A stretch of 64,000 nt of DNA from Diphasiastrum complanatum (GCA_029204225.1 CM055092.1:78564527-78628526); one strand, 5' to 3'. Counted from the first letter of the stretch, positions 33,541 to 48,753 are shown. The notes: a model not told the origin generated them from the sequence alone. A program made the numbers and translations.

Positions 33541-34700
33541 TTTCCCTTTTGAAAATCTATTTGTTGCTTATAGCTTTTCTTCGAGCAGGTAACATTGTCA
33601 ATTCCCATGCTATGTTCCTTTCCATGGATTGTAGTTCTTCCTGCATGGCTTGATGCCCTTGCTTACTTTCCCTGCTCTAGTCCACATTCTGAAAAGTTTT
33701 TGGCGCTTCTGTGATCCCACAAAAGTTTGTATATACATGACTCATCTCAGCATTCTCAATCACCTTTAGTGAAGGTGTTCACGACCTCATTGGTCAAGTC
33801 ACTGTCATCTAACATCTTTCCATTGGTGCTTCAGATTGTCTTGCTTGTACTTGCACTTGTACGTTCTGTCTCTGTCTCTCATCTGGTGCCAGTACTAGTT
33901 TATCTGGGGGATTCACGAATGCCTCCTCAGCTTCACTTGTGTCTATTCTGGGAAATATGGATACTGGTTTTAATCAGCACCAGATTCTCGATCATATTCC
34001 GAGAACTGTCCTTCATCGAACTTGACATCTCTACTTCCAAGTATTTTCTTAGTCAGTGGATCATATAGTTTATATCCAGCTATCTCAGACATGTAGCCAA
34101 TAAAGATGGCCTTGAAAGACTTTTCGTCCAATTTCTTTCTCTTTTGGTCTGCTGTGTGCATATAAGCATCACATCCAAAGATCATATTCCCCTCCATTGT
34201 CAGATCGTAGTGCCTTCAATTTGCTCTGTAGCTGCCTTTCTGCATAGGCTTGAAAACACTTGGACTTTGCGAAGACTTCTGATTTTAATTTCAGAAAATA
34301 AATCACAATCATATGATTGTAATCATCAGTAAATGTGACAAAATATCTTAATTCTGATATTCAGTCCACCGCCTTTGGTCCACACATATCTGAGTGGACC
34401 AGGTCAAGTGGAGCCAACGCTCTGGTCACCTACCCTGAGAAAGATTCTCGGCTCTGTTTTCCTAGACCACAAATCTGACAAAAAATGTAGATGTGTTTGG
34501 ATAACATTCAACCCCGTCGCCAAACCTTCCTTTGTCATCTAATAGAGCATTCCCATGTTTATGCCCCATTCTTTTGTGCCACAGTTCTAATTTGCTGTCA
34601 TAAGAGGTGGTAGCCAATGCATCATCCACTCCCTTTGAAACTGTGACCTGGTACAGATTGCCCCTTCTGGGTGCAGTTACAATAATTGTTTTACAGTTTC
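33541..34700 (-). pseudogene. Copia pol fragment: integrase to start of RT
   Basis: On the minus strand, from 34700 down, there is a decayed GAG-pre-integrase (LWHKRMGHKH-like, frameshifted). Next comes an integrase core piece (YFVTFTDDYNHM; LKALRSDNGGEYD near 34210). The integrase C-terminal motif follows (34197-33970: FGCDAYMHTADQKRKKLDEKSFKAIFIGYM, YKLYDPLTKKILGSRDVKFDE). Near 33640-33560 is QAMQEELQSMERNIAWEL, the start of RT. Stops and frameshifts abound. It ends where the LTR-like segment begins. Confidence 0.75.
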
Positions 34701-34712
34701 AACTATTATGGT

Positions 34713-34900
34713 CCTAGCCAATATTACTTACTATACATTTAACTAATTAATAATGCCAACTCCCGTGCATTAGCAAATATAACATAGTACAAATTTATTT
34801 TGCCACTATTCCTTGAGTTCTATATCATTATAAATATATACATATCTATGGCTATGAACAAGCAAAACTATTTCATTTATGACTACATTGTTTTCAAGGA
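34713..34900. repeat. Segmental duplication, copy B part 1
   Basis: Matches 28639-28858, lacking the extra 37-bp unit and the CT array that follows in copy A. Confidence 0.85.
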
Positions 34901-35109
34901 ATACAGTATAGCAATGCGCTAATATTCAAAGGGATAGAGGTTTTCTAAGAGATCATTTAGACACATTGCCATTGAATGGCGATTTTGATAATGCTTGCAA
35001 GAGTAGTGTTGCTGAGGAAATTTTCCTAAGGACCTTGTGTATGCCCAACATTGTTAGGCTTGCATTTGGAACAACTGTGACGAACAACTGTGAATCAATA
35101 ATTTGGAAG

Positions 35110-35134
35110 CTAACTCGAGCAATGCTCGAGTTAG
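35110..35134. repeat. Perfect 25-bp palindrome, second exact copy
   Basis: CTAACTCGAGCA, a central A, then TGCTCGAGTTAG; identical to 28200-28224 apart from the central base. It is isolated from the satellite at 31 kb. Confidence 0.9.
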
Positions 35135-35395
35135 ACACATTTTTTTACCTTTCCTTCAGGATGGGATATGTCGCTATCATTTTCCCATGCGATGATGCCT
35201 TAATCTTTTGAACACCTTTTAGTTCTCTTAGAAAATGATTTTACTCACTGTATTTGTAAATAATTAAGATCAATACTGACTTGCGTAACATTAAATAATA
35301 TTGGATTGCTATAAAAAAATCCACTACAACATTCCTAGATACCTAGTGTCTGTTTAAAATGGGCTTGATATTGTGGTCCAAATAGTTGACTATAT

Positions 35396-36232
35396 AGGAA
35401 TCATCTGTCAGACTATCGCATTATAATCTTTTTGCACAAGTCGTTTTCTTCTTACAAAAGAATACATTTCTTCCTTCCCTGTACAACCAAGATTCCCTGC
35501 ACTTCTACTATCATATCACTTCCCTTGTGACTGTCAGATTTTGTCGCTTCTCTTGTAGCTGTCAGATTTTGTCACTTCTCTTGTTCAATCTTACTCCTCC
35601 TCTTGTTGCCTATCGAAGCATGGTGTTCGCTAATCTATAATCTCTAATCTATGATATCCAATAGCTAGACTCGAATCTGCAATCTCTAATTGCTAATCTA
35701 TGCACTCTTGTGGCTTGTCGTAGCAGTGTGCTCACTAATCTCCGATCGCTAAATTACAATTTCTAATCTCTGACCTCTAATCACTAAATTCTAATTTCCA
35801 ATCTAGACTAATCGATAGTCTCTCATGTTTATAGTCTCAAATCTCTCAACATCTCGACGTGGAGGGAAACACATCTCAAATTGATCTCTAGTCTCTAGTC
35901 TAATCCCCTAGTCTGTATTCTATAGCCTTTCCCTTGCTCACTAATTTGGAGTCTCGAATGTCTAATTGCTATTCACTAGACTCTTGTCTTTTATAGTCTC
36001 ACATTGGAGGAAAGGAGATTTCAAATTGGGTAGCATCAATAGTAGCTCCTAGAATCAATGAAAAGTAGATATTGGAGATACATGCACTATCAATAAATCT
36101 ATATGCTCTATCAAATATAACTTGCTATTTATCTTGTCAAGAATAGACCCAAATAGTGTCAAATTTCACCCTGTGCTATACAGGCCATCACTATTTCACC
36201 TTGAAGACATGTGATGACAGCACACAATGTGT
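35396..36232. repeat. Segmental duplication, copy B part 2
   Basis: Matches 29440-30250. After it a short extra repeat GTTAGGACACGTGTTAGGAC marks the end of similarity. Confidence 0.9.
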
Positions 36233-36607
36233 TAGGACACGTGTTAGGACACATATGTGAGCCACAATCATTTAAGCCTTCTTTAATGTCAATCACGCAT
36301 CCACAATTCAGTTTCTTTCCAGCATCCTTCTTGACAATTAAAAAAAATATGTTTGTAAAATCGACCTTCTTAATCAATTTTCGCAGTTGGTCCATTTCGG
36401 TCAGATTTTAAAAATTCTAGGGTTTTGTAAATTTTTTAGATTTGGTCCTAAAAGTTGTTGTTGTTTAATCAGTCTGATATTGATTTTGCAAAATTTTGGC
36501 TTAAATTAGTCAAAGACCTTGTTGAGTAATATCGGCCAGTTATGAAGGTTCTAAGCTTTTCACTTATTAGTTGATGATTGGATCTCGACTAATTAAGCTA
36601 ATTTTGC
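36233..36607. other. No gene recognised
   Basis: A 78-codon minus-strand frame (36395-36159) shows no recognisable domain. The rest looks like a leader to the gag fragment at 36608. Confidence 0.3.
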
Positions 36608-36919
36608 ATGTCAGAAAATCAATATGGCAGAGATGATAATGCAAATGTAGCTCTTAATGGTCAGGTGCCAATGCCTACCTATTTGCAAATTTGTCAGTCA
36701 TTAATCCAAGCGCTTAATGAAATAAACAACATGAACACTTTAAGGGATCAACAAATGGAAGTACTATTGAATCAAGTGAAAACTTTATCCGCACCAAAGT
36801 TGGGCTTTCAGCCTGAACCTTTTTCGGGGGAGAAGAAAGAGAAAAAACTTAAAATTGTGGATGACTGGTTAACCAATAGACCGGTTATTTTAATCTATTT
36901 GTGTGATGAGCAAGCATAA
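36608..36919 (+). pseudogene. Retrotransposon gag N-terminal fragment
   Basis: The ATG at 36608 opens MSENQYGRDDNANVALNG, then a helical stretch (SLIQALNEINNMNTLRDQQMEVLLNQVKT), then PEPFSGEKKEKKLKIVDDWL. The P-x-x-F-x-G ... D-x-W-L pattern is the start of a retrotransposon Gag core. The frame continues only 18 codons into sequence that is one arm of an inverted repeat, so the gag is cut off there. It is a different family from the gag at 32.8 kb. Confidence 0.55.
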
Positions 36920-36966
36920 TCAATAGCTAAAGGCTATCAAGGAAACATCATTATGAGAGTAGAGCG
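36899..36966 (+). repeat. Outer inverted repeat, left arm (pairs with 44278-44345)
   Basis: TGTGTGATGAGCAAGCATWA and the following 45 or so bases reappear as the reverse complement at 44278-44345 with scattered differences. They bracket 7.3 kb. Confidence 0.8.
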
Positions 36967-37070
36967 TTGAGAAAGCAATGCAAAAGAGAGAAAGATGCTT
37001 ACCATAGGATAGTATTTTGTTGATCCGTGAACTGGTAGGGTGCACTTTCAGCATGTAAGAGAGAAAAGAA

Positions 37071-37430
<360 letters not shown>

Positions 37431-38670
37431 CAATTGGGAGAATTGCTTTAGATTAACAGAGATTGGATCTTCAAGAATGGATCTTCAATACAAAGGAAAT
37501 GGTCTCCTTTTATAGTTGAGAGCTAGACCTAATTTTCTGTCTCCATTTATTTCCAAATTCAATTATTTGGTGGGAAAGGACCCTCTAATCACTAACTTGA
37601 CTTTAAGGCCTATAGATTTATTTACTCATGTAAATAGCCTAAAAAGTTTTTTTTATTGCTATCTATTTGATCAAATAACAATGCGATCACCAAGTTGGAC
37701 TTACACATGCATGGTGCCAAATCCCTCAAACTTATTTACTAAGATCTGTATAAGATATATACATGGGTCCCACCAAATTTCCAACACTTGCCATTTCACC
37801 CTTGAATTATTCTCTATTGCATACCCTCTACTTTCTCTTCATTTTATAAATTAAAACTTCTATTGTTTCTCCCTCTAACACACAGTCGCCCCCACCATTA
37901 CTTGCACAAGTGTACCAAGCTCCCTTGGACCTGGCCATTCCCATCCAAACTAGTGCATGTCAAGCATCTTGAGCCCCTCATCGCCTTCTTGTCCATTTAG
38001 CTCTAGAATGCATATCAACAACTCCTCAAGCGTCAAACTGAGCCCCACATCTCCCCCCAACCCCCCCTGTCACATTGCTATAATGTAGGCATAACACATT
38101 CGAGAAGGTATTACCTACATGATGTCTAGATCGCTAGCCTTGTGTAGTATCTCCCATTGCTAGTTAGATTTGTTGCAAAATGTTATGTAGGTCGAAACAA
38201 GCCAAGCGATGGATCTGTGCATAGGAAGAATGGCTTCCATGCTCTTTCATAATTAGTTTCCCCTTCCTCCCTCCTCTCTTTGTTGAAGCACACATCATAG
38301 GTGTTAGACCCAACCCAAGGGTTCTAGGCTAGTAGATAGATTTCCCTTACAGTAAGCCTTGGAACCCAAGAGAGGCCAAGAGCTATGAAGGTTATTGTGA
38401 CCACAAATAGCCAAGAAGTAGGAGTAGAGTTAGATTTACCATTCCCATGCATTTTCTAGGAATTACCATAGTTTTATTCATTCGATTGGACATAGCTTAG
38501 GCTTTGAAAAAGATAGCCATCAACAACTGCCACTTCTCTTATCGAAGAGACTAGTTTTGGACTTTACATCACCCTCTTCCCCGTTGGTTCGCTTCCCGAC
38601 CTCTCTATAATACAACGAAGTCGATTCGTCCTTTTACTTGCCCATAACACTCTTAGTAGAAGTAGATCTG
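37431..38670. other. Core of the inverted-repeat region, no gene recognised
   Basis: Includes a C-rich stretch (ATCTCCCCCCAACCCCCCCT, about 38050) and a possible LTR remnant. No coding sequence can be supported. Confidence 0.3.
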
Positions 38671-39760
38671 CTAGAAAGGTGGAAAAAATATGCATAACAA
38701 TTTTAAAAATTCACAAATAGTTCATGAAGCTAATTGTACCTCTTCTAAAGAAGCATGGGGTTTACTAATAAGCTCATATGAAACTTTTAATGTAACGGCT
38801 TCATATTTTTCATAAAGAAACTTTTATCACCTAAAATGTGTAAATCTACCTATTCTTGAAGAAGATGCAATAATAACTCTTCTAGCAAGTCTTCCTCTTT
38901 CTTTTGAAAATCCGGTCATGTTAATTAGCAACACTAGCTCTCTAGAAAGTTATAGCGAAGAAGAAGCATGTCAAGAAAGCATCTTACAAGCAGTCAGATG
39001 TGACTGAAGAAGAACAACATACACCTAAGATCAAATAATTTTGCAATTATTCAAAATCATGATAGTAAATATTGTTGAATCCTCAAGCATAATTAAGCAA
39101 AGAAAAACATGTAGCAGTAGCGAGAAGGAACTTTTGTTGTGAGGGATCTTTAAGAGACAAAAAAAAACTCCAAAGCTACATTTAGGGAATTTTGCACATC
39201 AGATTGATGCATAGTCTTGGTATTTTAATTTGGGTGACACTCAACATATGACTCCAAAAATGGATTGGTTTCTCAACTTTACAACTCCCTCAATCCAAAT
39301 TCATATTCTTTGATGACTCTAGCTCTTATAGAATAGAAGGACATGACACTATTTTATTAAAGTTATTTGATGGAGTTCTAGGGTTTATTTTACATGTGCT
39401 ACAAGTCCCTAGATTGACCAAAAATTTGTCATCTATCAATACAATTATTGATTGGGAATCTCTTTCTTATTTGGCTCTAAAGAATGTTCCATCGTATACA
39501 AAAAAAATCCAATGCACTTATCAAAGCCAAATTTGCATATCTTAAGTTGTGAATATGTACTTGTAATTAAAGAGAAGTTCTCAAATAACAAGTTGTGGCA
39601 TTAACACCTAGGTCATTTAAATTTGACAGTAATTATCTACACATATCATCATCATTTGTTTAAGAGTCTCAATGGTTATGCACCATTGCCAGTCACCAAA
39701 CACATACATGAAATGCTAATGTTCTAGATGCAAGCATCATCTTGCATTCAATCATCTTGA
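38671..39760 (+). pseudogene. Copia gag-protease-integrase fragment inside inverted repeats
   Basis: Spread over shifting frames: SSKEAWGLLISSYETFN and EEDAITLLASLPLSFENPV (UBN2-type copia Gag, 38745-38935). Near 39230-39280 is a protease-like region (LGDTQHMTPKMDWFLNFTTPS, in the place of W-x-x-D-S-G-A-x-x-H-M-T). Next comes GFILHVLQVPRLTKNLSSINTI (39390-39450), and then HLGHLNLTVI (39608 onwards), the GAG-pre-integrase motif. Many stops; no active residue set is complete. Confidence 0.6.
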
Positions 39761-40326
39761 ATTGATATATTTCTCGTTAGAGAAGAGAAACCATGGGAAT
39801 GAAGAAGTTGGTTGGATGGAATTCTCAATGTGCATACACTTGTTCTTTATCATTCTGCACATCGATGATCAAAGTTATTGCATCCATTCAAAGCCCATTT
39901 GTGTACATCATTCATCTGATTCAAAAATGCCATATTTGCATCTATCACCAAAGATCATGCATCCCATCATTCATGATTCATTTGTATAATACATCCACAC
40001 GATCCAAATTTGCATTGTTGTTAAAGACACACAATGAGATAAAATATAGAGATTTGTCATCCATTATGTAAGATCTACTTGCAGTTGAATCCAACTCACA
40101 TTTCATCATATAGTCTACATTGTGCATCATACAAGGTTTTATTGAGTTCCATGCAACCAAGACATAGTCTTAGCGTTGCATACTGTCTCATCTAAAATCC
40201 TCCCATTGAAAGCTAACACGAGCTTTTTGATCCATATTAGGCCCATTCACAATAGGATTAGAACTCAAGAGAGTGTATATGGCAGTTGATAAGAGGAGTG
40301 CGACCTCTCAATGTATCTCTATCTAG

Positions 40327-40329
<3 letters not shown>

Positions 40330-40423
<94 letters not shown>
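40330..40423. repeat. (CT)n microsatellite
   Basis: 47 CT units, shorter than the partner array at 37.3 kb. Confidence 0.98.
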
Positions 40424-40425
<2 letters not shown>

Positions 40426-40645
40426 GGATGCTCCTTCGTTCAGTTTTACCCTGCTTTGCTACCAAACAAGTGGACAACGACAGACGTACCGCCTCTCCAA
40501 ATAATACAAGGTCCTTTTAACATTCTACACTTGCATAAGAAAGAGTTTTTGATTCTTAACTAAGTGGTTTTCTCACTTAAAATTCAATAACACTTTATAA
40601 GACTTTTTATAGTTTAAATCCTAAATTGGAGGGAAGTTAACTTTC
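40330..40645 (-). repeat. Inner inverted repeat, right arm, with (CT)n
   Basis: Reverse complement of 37071-37430: (CT)n at 40330-40423, then CATGGATGCTCCTTCGTTCA through CTAAATTGGAGGGAAGTTAA. It ends at the truncated LTR at 40650. Confidence 0.85.
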
Positions 40646-40649
40646 TCTC

Positions 40650-41003
40650 TTTATTATCAGACTTATTCTCAGTCACTCAGAGATAGAGTGCATGGTCCGC
40701 TATTGTTTTGCGCTCATTAGCATTTGATTTTATTTTTCTAGAATCAATATTATCTTCTTATTGCATTCAGTATGTGTCAAAATGCATGCATCTCTGTATT
40801 GCTTTTGTAACTAATAGAAATTGTCTGAGAATTCAATACTTTATGTTTGGCTACGTAATCACTTAGTATCTAGCGATTTCAAAGTTAGTTGCTAAAGATT
40901 GACTGTGATTCCCATCACTATTGCTTTGTTCAATTTTTGATAGGCGTAATCATGCATTGGAAGTAGGAAGTTCCGCTATTTCTTATCTATCCTATTTTCG
41001 ACA
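40650..41003 (+). repeat. Truncated 5' LTR (R-U5 part)
   Basis: Begins TTTATTATCAGACTTATTCTC, ends TTTTCGACA, and is parallel to 43902-44266. Confidence 0.8.
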
Positions 41004-41100
41004 TGCTATCAGAGCATTCCGACATGGTATCAGAGCATTCTAACATGGTATCAAAGCATACCTACATGGTATCAGAACATGCCATCATAGTATCAATGCT
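41001..41100 (+). repeat. Tandemly repeated primer-binding site, about five 21-bp units
   Basis: Units of 21 bp start at 41001, 41022, 41043, 41064 and 41085. Each contains a version of ATGGTATCAGAGCAT; the first and fifth diverge most. TGGTATCAGAGC is the tRNA-iMet complement used by plant LTR elements, and normally occurs once per element. Here the first copy abuts the LTR (41004-41015, with one mismatch) and the best match is the second. Confidence 0.9.
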
Positions 41101-41282
41101 AGATCACTACTTCTTTATCTGAACCATCGCTATATCAGACTTGTAATCTCTATCAGGGCCTAATACTATTTCGATATCAGAGCGAAAAGCTCTAATACTT
41201 GATATCTTTTGCAATATCAAATTGATATTATATTCTTCAGTTCCTTTCATTCTTTCAGTATTAGAGAGTTGATTTTCTATTA

Positions 41283-43080
41283 TTGGCATCATTCAAAGAG
41301 CATGCAGAAAATCAAACTGGCAAACGAATCAAAGCATTGAGGTCAAATAACGGGGAAGAATACATCTCCACCGAATTCAAGGAGTATTGCCTTAACAACG
41401 GCATTGAGCAACAATACATTACCTCCTATTCGCCTCAGTCAAATGGTCTTGCTGAGAGAAAGAACAGAACCTAGTCGAATCGGCAAAGTGCATGTTATTA
41501 CATGCGTCACTTCTGAAGTCCTTCTGGACTGAAGTTGTATCAACAACAACCTATATTCTAAACAGATGTCCTACTAAAGGTCTCTTAAACAAAACACCAT
41601 TCGAAGTTTGGACAAGTACCAAACCTTCTCTTTCAAACTTACGAGTTTTTGGATGTATTGCTTATGCGCAAATTTCTCATGATCTCACGAAGAAGCTTGA
41701 CTTCCAGAGTATCAAATGTATTTGCATCAGATACACTACTTCAGATCAAGCCTATAAGTTGTTCGATCCTATCGAGTCGAAGATATTCACTAGTCGGGAT
41801 GTCATCTTCTCGAAGATTAGTTTATCAACCGCAAAGGAAAAGGCAGTGCCCATGTAGCCAACCTGTCAGACTCTCCTGACATATTGAGCTTTCCAGCTCC
41901 TTAGTTGACTATTCTCATTGAAGGTCCAAGCGCATCTACTTTTGACAAACAACAAATCAATGATGAATCAAAAGATGATGATGTTGCAGTTCAGCAACTA
42001 CAATATGATGAAAATGATCAACTTCCTCAGTTACCCAAAAGATCTTCAACAACTAGCAGACCACCTCACAAATATATCGACGAGTCTGCAGTACCTTGTT
42101 CAGGAACCAACATCTGTCCAAGAGGCACTCAATCAGAGTCTATCCAAGAGGCTTAATTTAGATCTCTGGAAAGAAGCTATGGATAAAGAGTATTCATTTC
42201 TTATCAAGAACCAGACATGGACGATTGTTGAATTACCTGCTAGCAGCAACGTAGTTGATTGCAAATGGATTTTCAAAGTCAAATACAATGCAGATGGAAG
42301 CATCAACACGAGAAAGGCACGACTTGTCGCCAAGAGTTTTTCTCAGGTTCGCAGTGTCAATTATACTGAGACTTTTAGTCCAGTAGTCAAGCATTCTTCT
42401 ATTTGACTTTTGCTATCATTTGTCGCTGCAACAGATTTGGAAATACATCAAATAAATGTATAGACAACATTGTTATCTTCCGAATTCGACATGACCGATC
42501 CAGACGAAGCTCATTTCTGCCTTGGTATACAAATCCATAGAGACAAAAAATAGGAGTTAATTTACATTACTCAACAGAGGTACATCTACAACATGTTAGT
42601 CAGATATAATCTGATTAATTGCAAGTTAGCTCTCTCACCAATGGAACCAGGTCTCAAATTGTCAAAGGACCAGTGTCCTCAAACAATCCAAGAGAAGTAG
42701 CAGATGCATGAGTATCTTTACCATTCTGTTATACGATCTCTTATGTACGCCATGATTTGTACCAGGCCAAACATAGCTTTTGCAGTCAGCACTCTCAGTC
42801 AAATTAGGACTAACCCTAGTGTAACGCATTGGAAGGCTCTTATCAGAGCCATGAGATATCTTCAAGCTACTATGAACTTTTGCATTTGTTACGGAGCAGT
42901 CGGCAAGACAAACTCAATCTACACAGTTGCAAGTTGGGCAGGAGATGTAGACACTCGTAAGTCCATTTTTGGATTTACATTCTTCCTCAACAACGGTCCA
43001 ATTTCCTGGAACAGTCGCAAGCAAGTTTTGATAGCTCTATCTTCCACTGAATCAGAGTATATTAGTTCTACGGATTTTCC
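41283..43080 (+). pseudogene. Copia pol remnant lacking the RT active site
   Basis: 41283-41474 is the integrase core end (KALRSNNGEEYISTEFK, SYSPQSNGLAERKNR). After a stop, 41492-41857 holds FWTEVVSTTTYILNRCPTKG and LRVFGCIAYAQI with YKLFDPIESKIFTSRDVIF. RT starts at about 42140 (SLSKRLNLDLWKEAMDKEYSFL, VDCKWIFKVKYNADGSINTRKARLVAKSF). It stops near 42406 and resumes about 42500 with DPDEAHFCLGIQIHRD, so the block containing YVDD is deleted. 42704-43070 is the RT tail and RNase H (RSLMYAMICTRPNIAFAV, SWAGDVDTRKSIFGFTFFL, IALSSTESEYI). Multiple stops. Confidence 0.8.
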
Positions 43081-43221
43081 CGTGTTTTTATACAGTTTGC
43101 AAAATTACAAATGTTGTTACACAATCTGCAGATATATACGGAGTTTGACAACAGTGTCGGGTTTTCTCTCTCTACAGAACCCGACAGTGTCATCTTTTGC
43201 CACAGTCAATCAACATTGTCA

Positions 43222-43360
43222 AAACTTACGAGTAAAATTATAGTGTCGTCTTTTTCGCCTTTTTGCGACACTGTCGCCTGTCAGAAATTATGTGTAAAAA
43301 TGCAGTGTCGCCTTTCGCATTTTTCGCCTGTCAGGAATTGCGAGTAAAAATGCAGTGCAC
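43222..43360. repeat. Degenerate tandem repeat, period about 50 bp
   Basis: The words CGAGTAAAAATGCAGTG and TCGCCTGTCAGRAATT recur at 43229 (diverged), 43274 and 43324. It sits between the RNase H remnant and the 3' LTR. Confidence 0.65.
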
Positions 43361-43901
43361 ATTTTTTGAGATTTTTCAAGGTGCCTCAACTATTAAGAAA
43401 GTGACTTTGGCAAAATGTGGGACTACCCCAACATTAAGGACATGAGATTTTGTGACACTGTCGCATTTCTCCAAAAGCTGACACTGTTGCTTTTTGTGAC
43501 ACTGTCGCCTGTGGCAGTTTACATTCATTTCTACAAAGTTTACGTTCATTTATGCAGACAGACTGTTTACGGCCAATTGTCACCACTTATCAGCAATAAG
43601 CTTCTGAGAAGGAACTGGATGAATGCCAGCGAACTCCAACCAATTGGCAGTCACATTTGACGACCTAATTACTTACTATAAATCAGTCGTTCATACATCT
43701 CACCAAAGTCCTAAACAATGTTGTGAATTGTGAGAGTTGAGTGTTATTACACGACGCTTCCTGTGCTCTATTCACGACCAGAAAGTATTATAGATCTCTA
43801 TCAAGCATTCGAGCTTGAACACTCTTGAGCATTCTAGTTCAGTCTTTTAGAGTTTATTTTAGAGTTGCTATTGCGCTATTGCTTATATATCAGTGGAGTT
43901 G

Positions 43902-44266
43902 TTTATTATCAGACTTATTCTCAGTTATTCAGAGATAGCTTAGAGTGCATGGTTTATATCCACTATTTTTTTGTGCTTATTAGCATCTAACTTTGTTTTT
44001 CTGAATCAGTACTATCTTCTTATTGCGTTTAGTATGTGTCAGAATGCATGCATCTCTGTTTTGCTTTTGTAACTGATAGAAATTTTCTGAGAATTCAATA
44101 TTTTATGTTTGGCTACGTAATCACTTAGTATCTAGCTATTTCAAAGTTAGCTGCTAAAGATTGAATGTGATTCCCATCACTACTGTTTTGTTCAATTTTT
44201 GATAGGTGTAGTCATGCATTGGAAGTAGGAAGTTTTTGATATTCCTTATCTATCCTATTTCCGACA
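43902..44266 (+). repeat. 3' LTR, shared part
   Basis: Matches 40650-41003. The full LTR begins further left but its start cannot be fixed. A TATA-like box lies at 43884-43890. Confidence 0.75.
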
Positions 44267-44277
44267 TCCTACTCTCA

Positions 44278-44345
44278 TGATGATGTTTCTTTAATAGCCC
44301 TAAGCTATTGGTAATGCTTGCTCATCACACAAAAGCATGACTGAA
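44278..44345 (-). repeat. Outer inverted repeat, right arm
   Basis: Reverse complement of 36899-36966, starting a few bases after the 3' LTR end. Confidence 0.8.
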
Positions 44346-47081
<2,736 letters not shown>

Positions 47082-48738
47082 TCACTAGCTTCATTATGGG
47101 CTAGATATTGTGCATTTAGAGGCATATTATGAGAATTATCAACCTGTCATCTCGTCAACACAAGCGACATTGATTTCCATAGTATGGCTCTATATGCACA
47201 TTATCTAGCTCATGATGATGCTAGTGTGACATAAAAATGTTGTTAAGAAGAAATATTTTGGATGGCTGTACACGACTTCAAGAAGAGAGGCTGAGAAACA
47301 CACAGTATCAAGCTTAGTATGCATCGCAAAAATCTTGCCCAAAACTTATCCACAAGAGAGGTGAAAGATCTCATTCGATAGGGCTCCATATTTTTTTGAT
47401 TTGATTCAAGAGAGTTTTATACTTTTAGGCTCCATCCATGAGGGCTCCACATTTTTGGACAAAAAATCACCTCCAATTATGCTGCAAGGAAAAAATAAAG
47501 GTAGATTATTACAATGGATAATGGGAGTCCTCAAACTCAATCTGTACTATCGAATCTTATAGTTGACAAACAATAAGTACAATACCTACACTACAATCCT
47601 CATTCATAACCCCAAGCCAATTTTGGAGTTCATGGGCTTCTAGATGTTTCTATTTTACACATATATTTTATTCGAGCCTAGATCTCCATTGCCATACATA
47701 TCACTCTTATCCAACTCGATTATAGTGAGGGATATCCTCCGACAATTTAAAGGGTTGTGTCTTGCTTTCAAGGAGGGTTTAATATGTGTCAAGTCAAACC
47801 TTACATGATTGAATGGTGAAGATCGTGTTTCCCATTATCCATTATAATATTCGACCTTGATTTTTCCTAGCAATCTCACTTATCCAAAAATATTGAAATA
47901 TGAAATATTCATGGATGAAATATGAAAATATAGAGCATGATCTTGGATGGAACTTCAAAATGCAAAGTCTTCTTGAATGGAATCTGAAAGAATATTCCTA
48001 GTTGTAACTTTTGAATTCTCAAGGCCACTTCTTAAGCTTGCTGTTGTTACCTCCTCTCTTCATATCATGGAAATAACAACTTGTCCTCTCATCTCGCTGC
48101 TACCACCACTCAATAATGACTAACCAATAAATTATATGATATATCACAAAGTAAACAATATCTAGTTCATAGTGATTTGTTTTGCTTTCATTAGTTTACA
48201 GTGATTTTCATCAGTTTATAGTGGTTTACAGTGCTTTCATTAGTTTATAGTGGTTTGTTTTCTGTCTCAATTTTAGGCGCTTACTTTTTGCCACATAGAT
48301 ATTGCTATTTTCATCAAGCATCAGGTTGTGCATTATCTTACACAACAACATAATGGCATTTATTCACGCGACATATCAATGTTGTGGTTCACACTTAGTC
48401 AAAATTTTGGCAACTTATATCACATAACTAAAAAACATCAAGTAAAATATTTACACTGTAGCCTTTTGGATTCTCAAGGCGACATGTTAAGCTTGATAAT
48501 GTTCACTATCTGCTCAAATAATGCGTTATCGCTATTGAGGGTGCAAGCAAGGGCTCACCCCACATGAACATCACCATTATCTTTTATCGAGAAAAGTAAA
48601 TTTTGAATATGACTGGTGCACTGTGGAGAGGCTCCTTGGTGTCAGATTGATAACCCAATGATAACCCAAGTTCAAACACGACCACACATGGGCTTGTTTA
48701 AGAAAAAAAAAATAGAAGGAAAATTGGAGGATGGCTTT
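47082..48738. other. Intergenic, upstream of the plastid-protein gene
   Basis: No gene seen. At 48188-48255 a word of the type AGTTTATAGTGGTTT occurs about three times in a 27-bp rhythm. The last few hundred bases should include the promoter of the gene at 48839. Confidence 0.4.
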
Positions 48739-48745
48739 GCAAGCC

Positions 48746-48753
48746 TTTATAAG
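48746..48753 (+). promoter_or_regulatory. Candidate TATA box
   Basis: TTTATAAG lies about 90 bp before the ATG at 48839, allowing a leader of about 60 bases that ends in CAG repeats. Inferred from sequence and position only. Confidence 0.45.

Larger units (their letters stand above)
40650..44266 (+). mobile_element. Degenerate Ty1/copia element with truncated 5' LTR
   Basis: A 354-bp 5' LTR piece (40650-41003) matches the end of the 3' LTR (43902-44266); both end TCGACA or CCGACA. A primer-binding site follows directly, then integrase, RT and RNase H remnants (41283-43075) without gag or protease. The 3' LTR extends further left than 43902, beyond a TATA-like GCTTATATATCAG at 43881. The 5' copy starts just after the equivalent of that box. 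A fragment of the same family lies on the minus strand at 62.2-63.0 kb. Confidence 0.8.

Noticed and set aside
41001-41100. 21-bp repeats as a CRISPR-like array
   Set aside because: Units are directly adjacent with no spacers, in a eukaryotic retroelement; they are primer-binding-site repeats.
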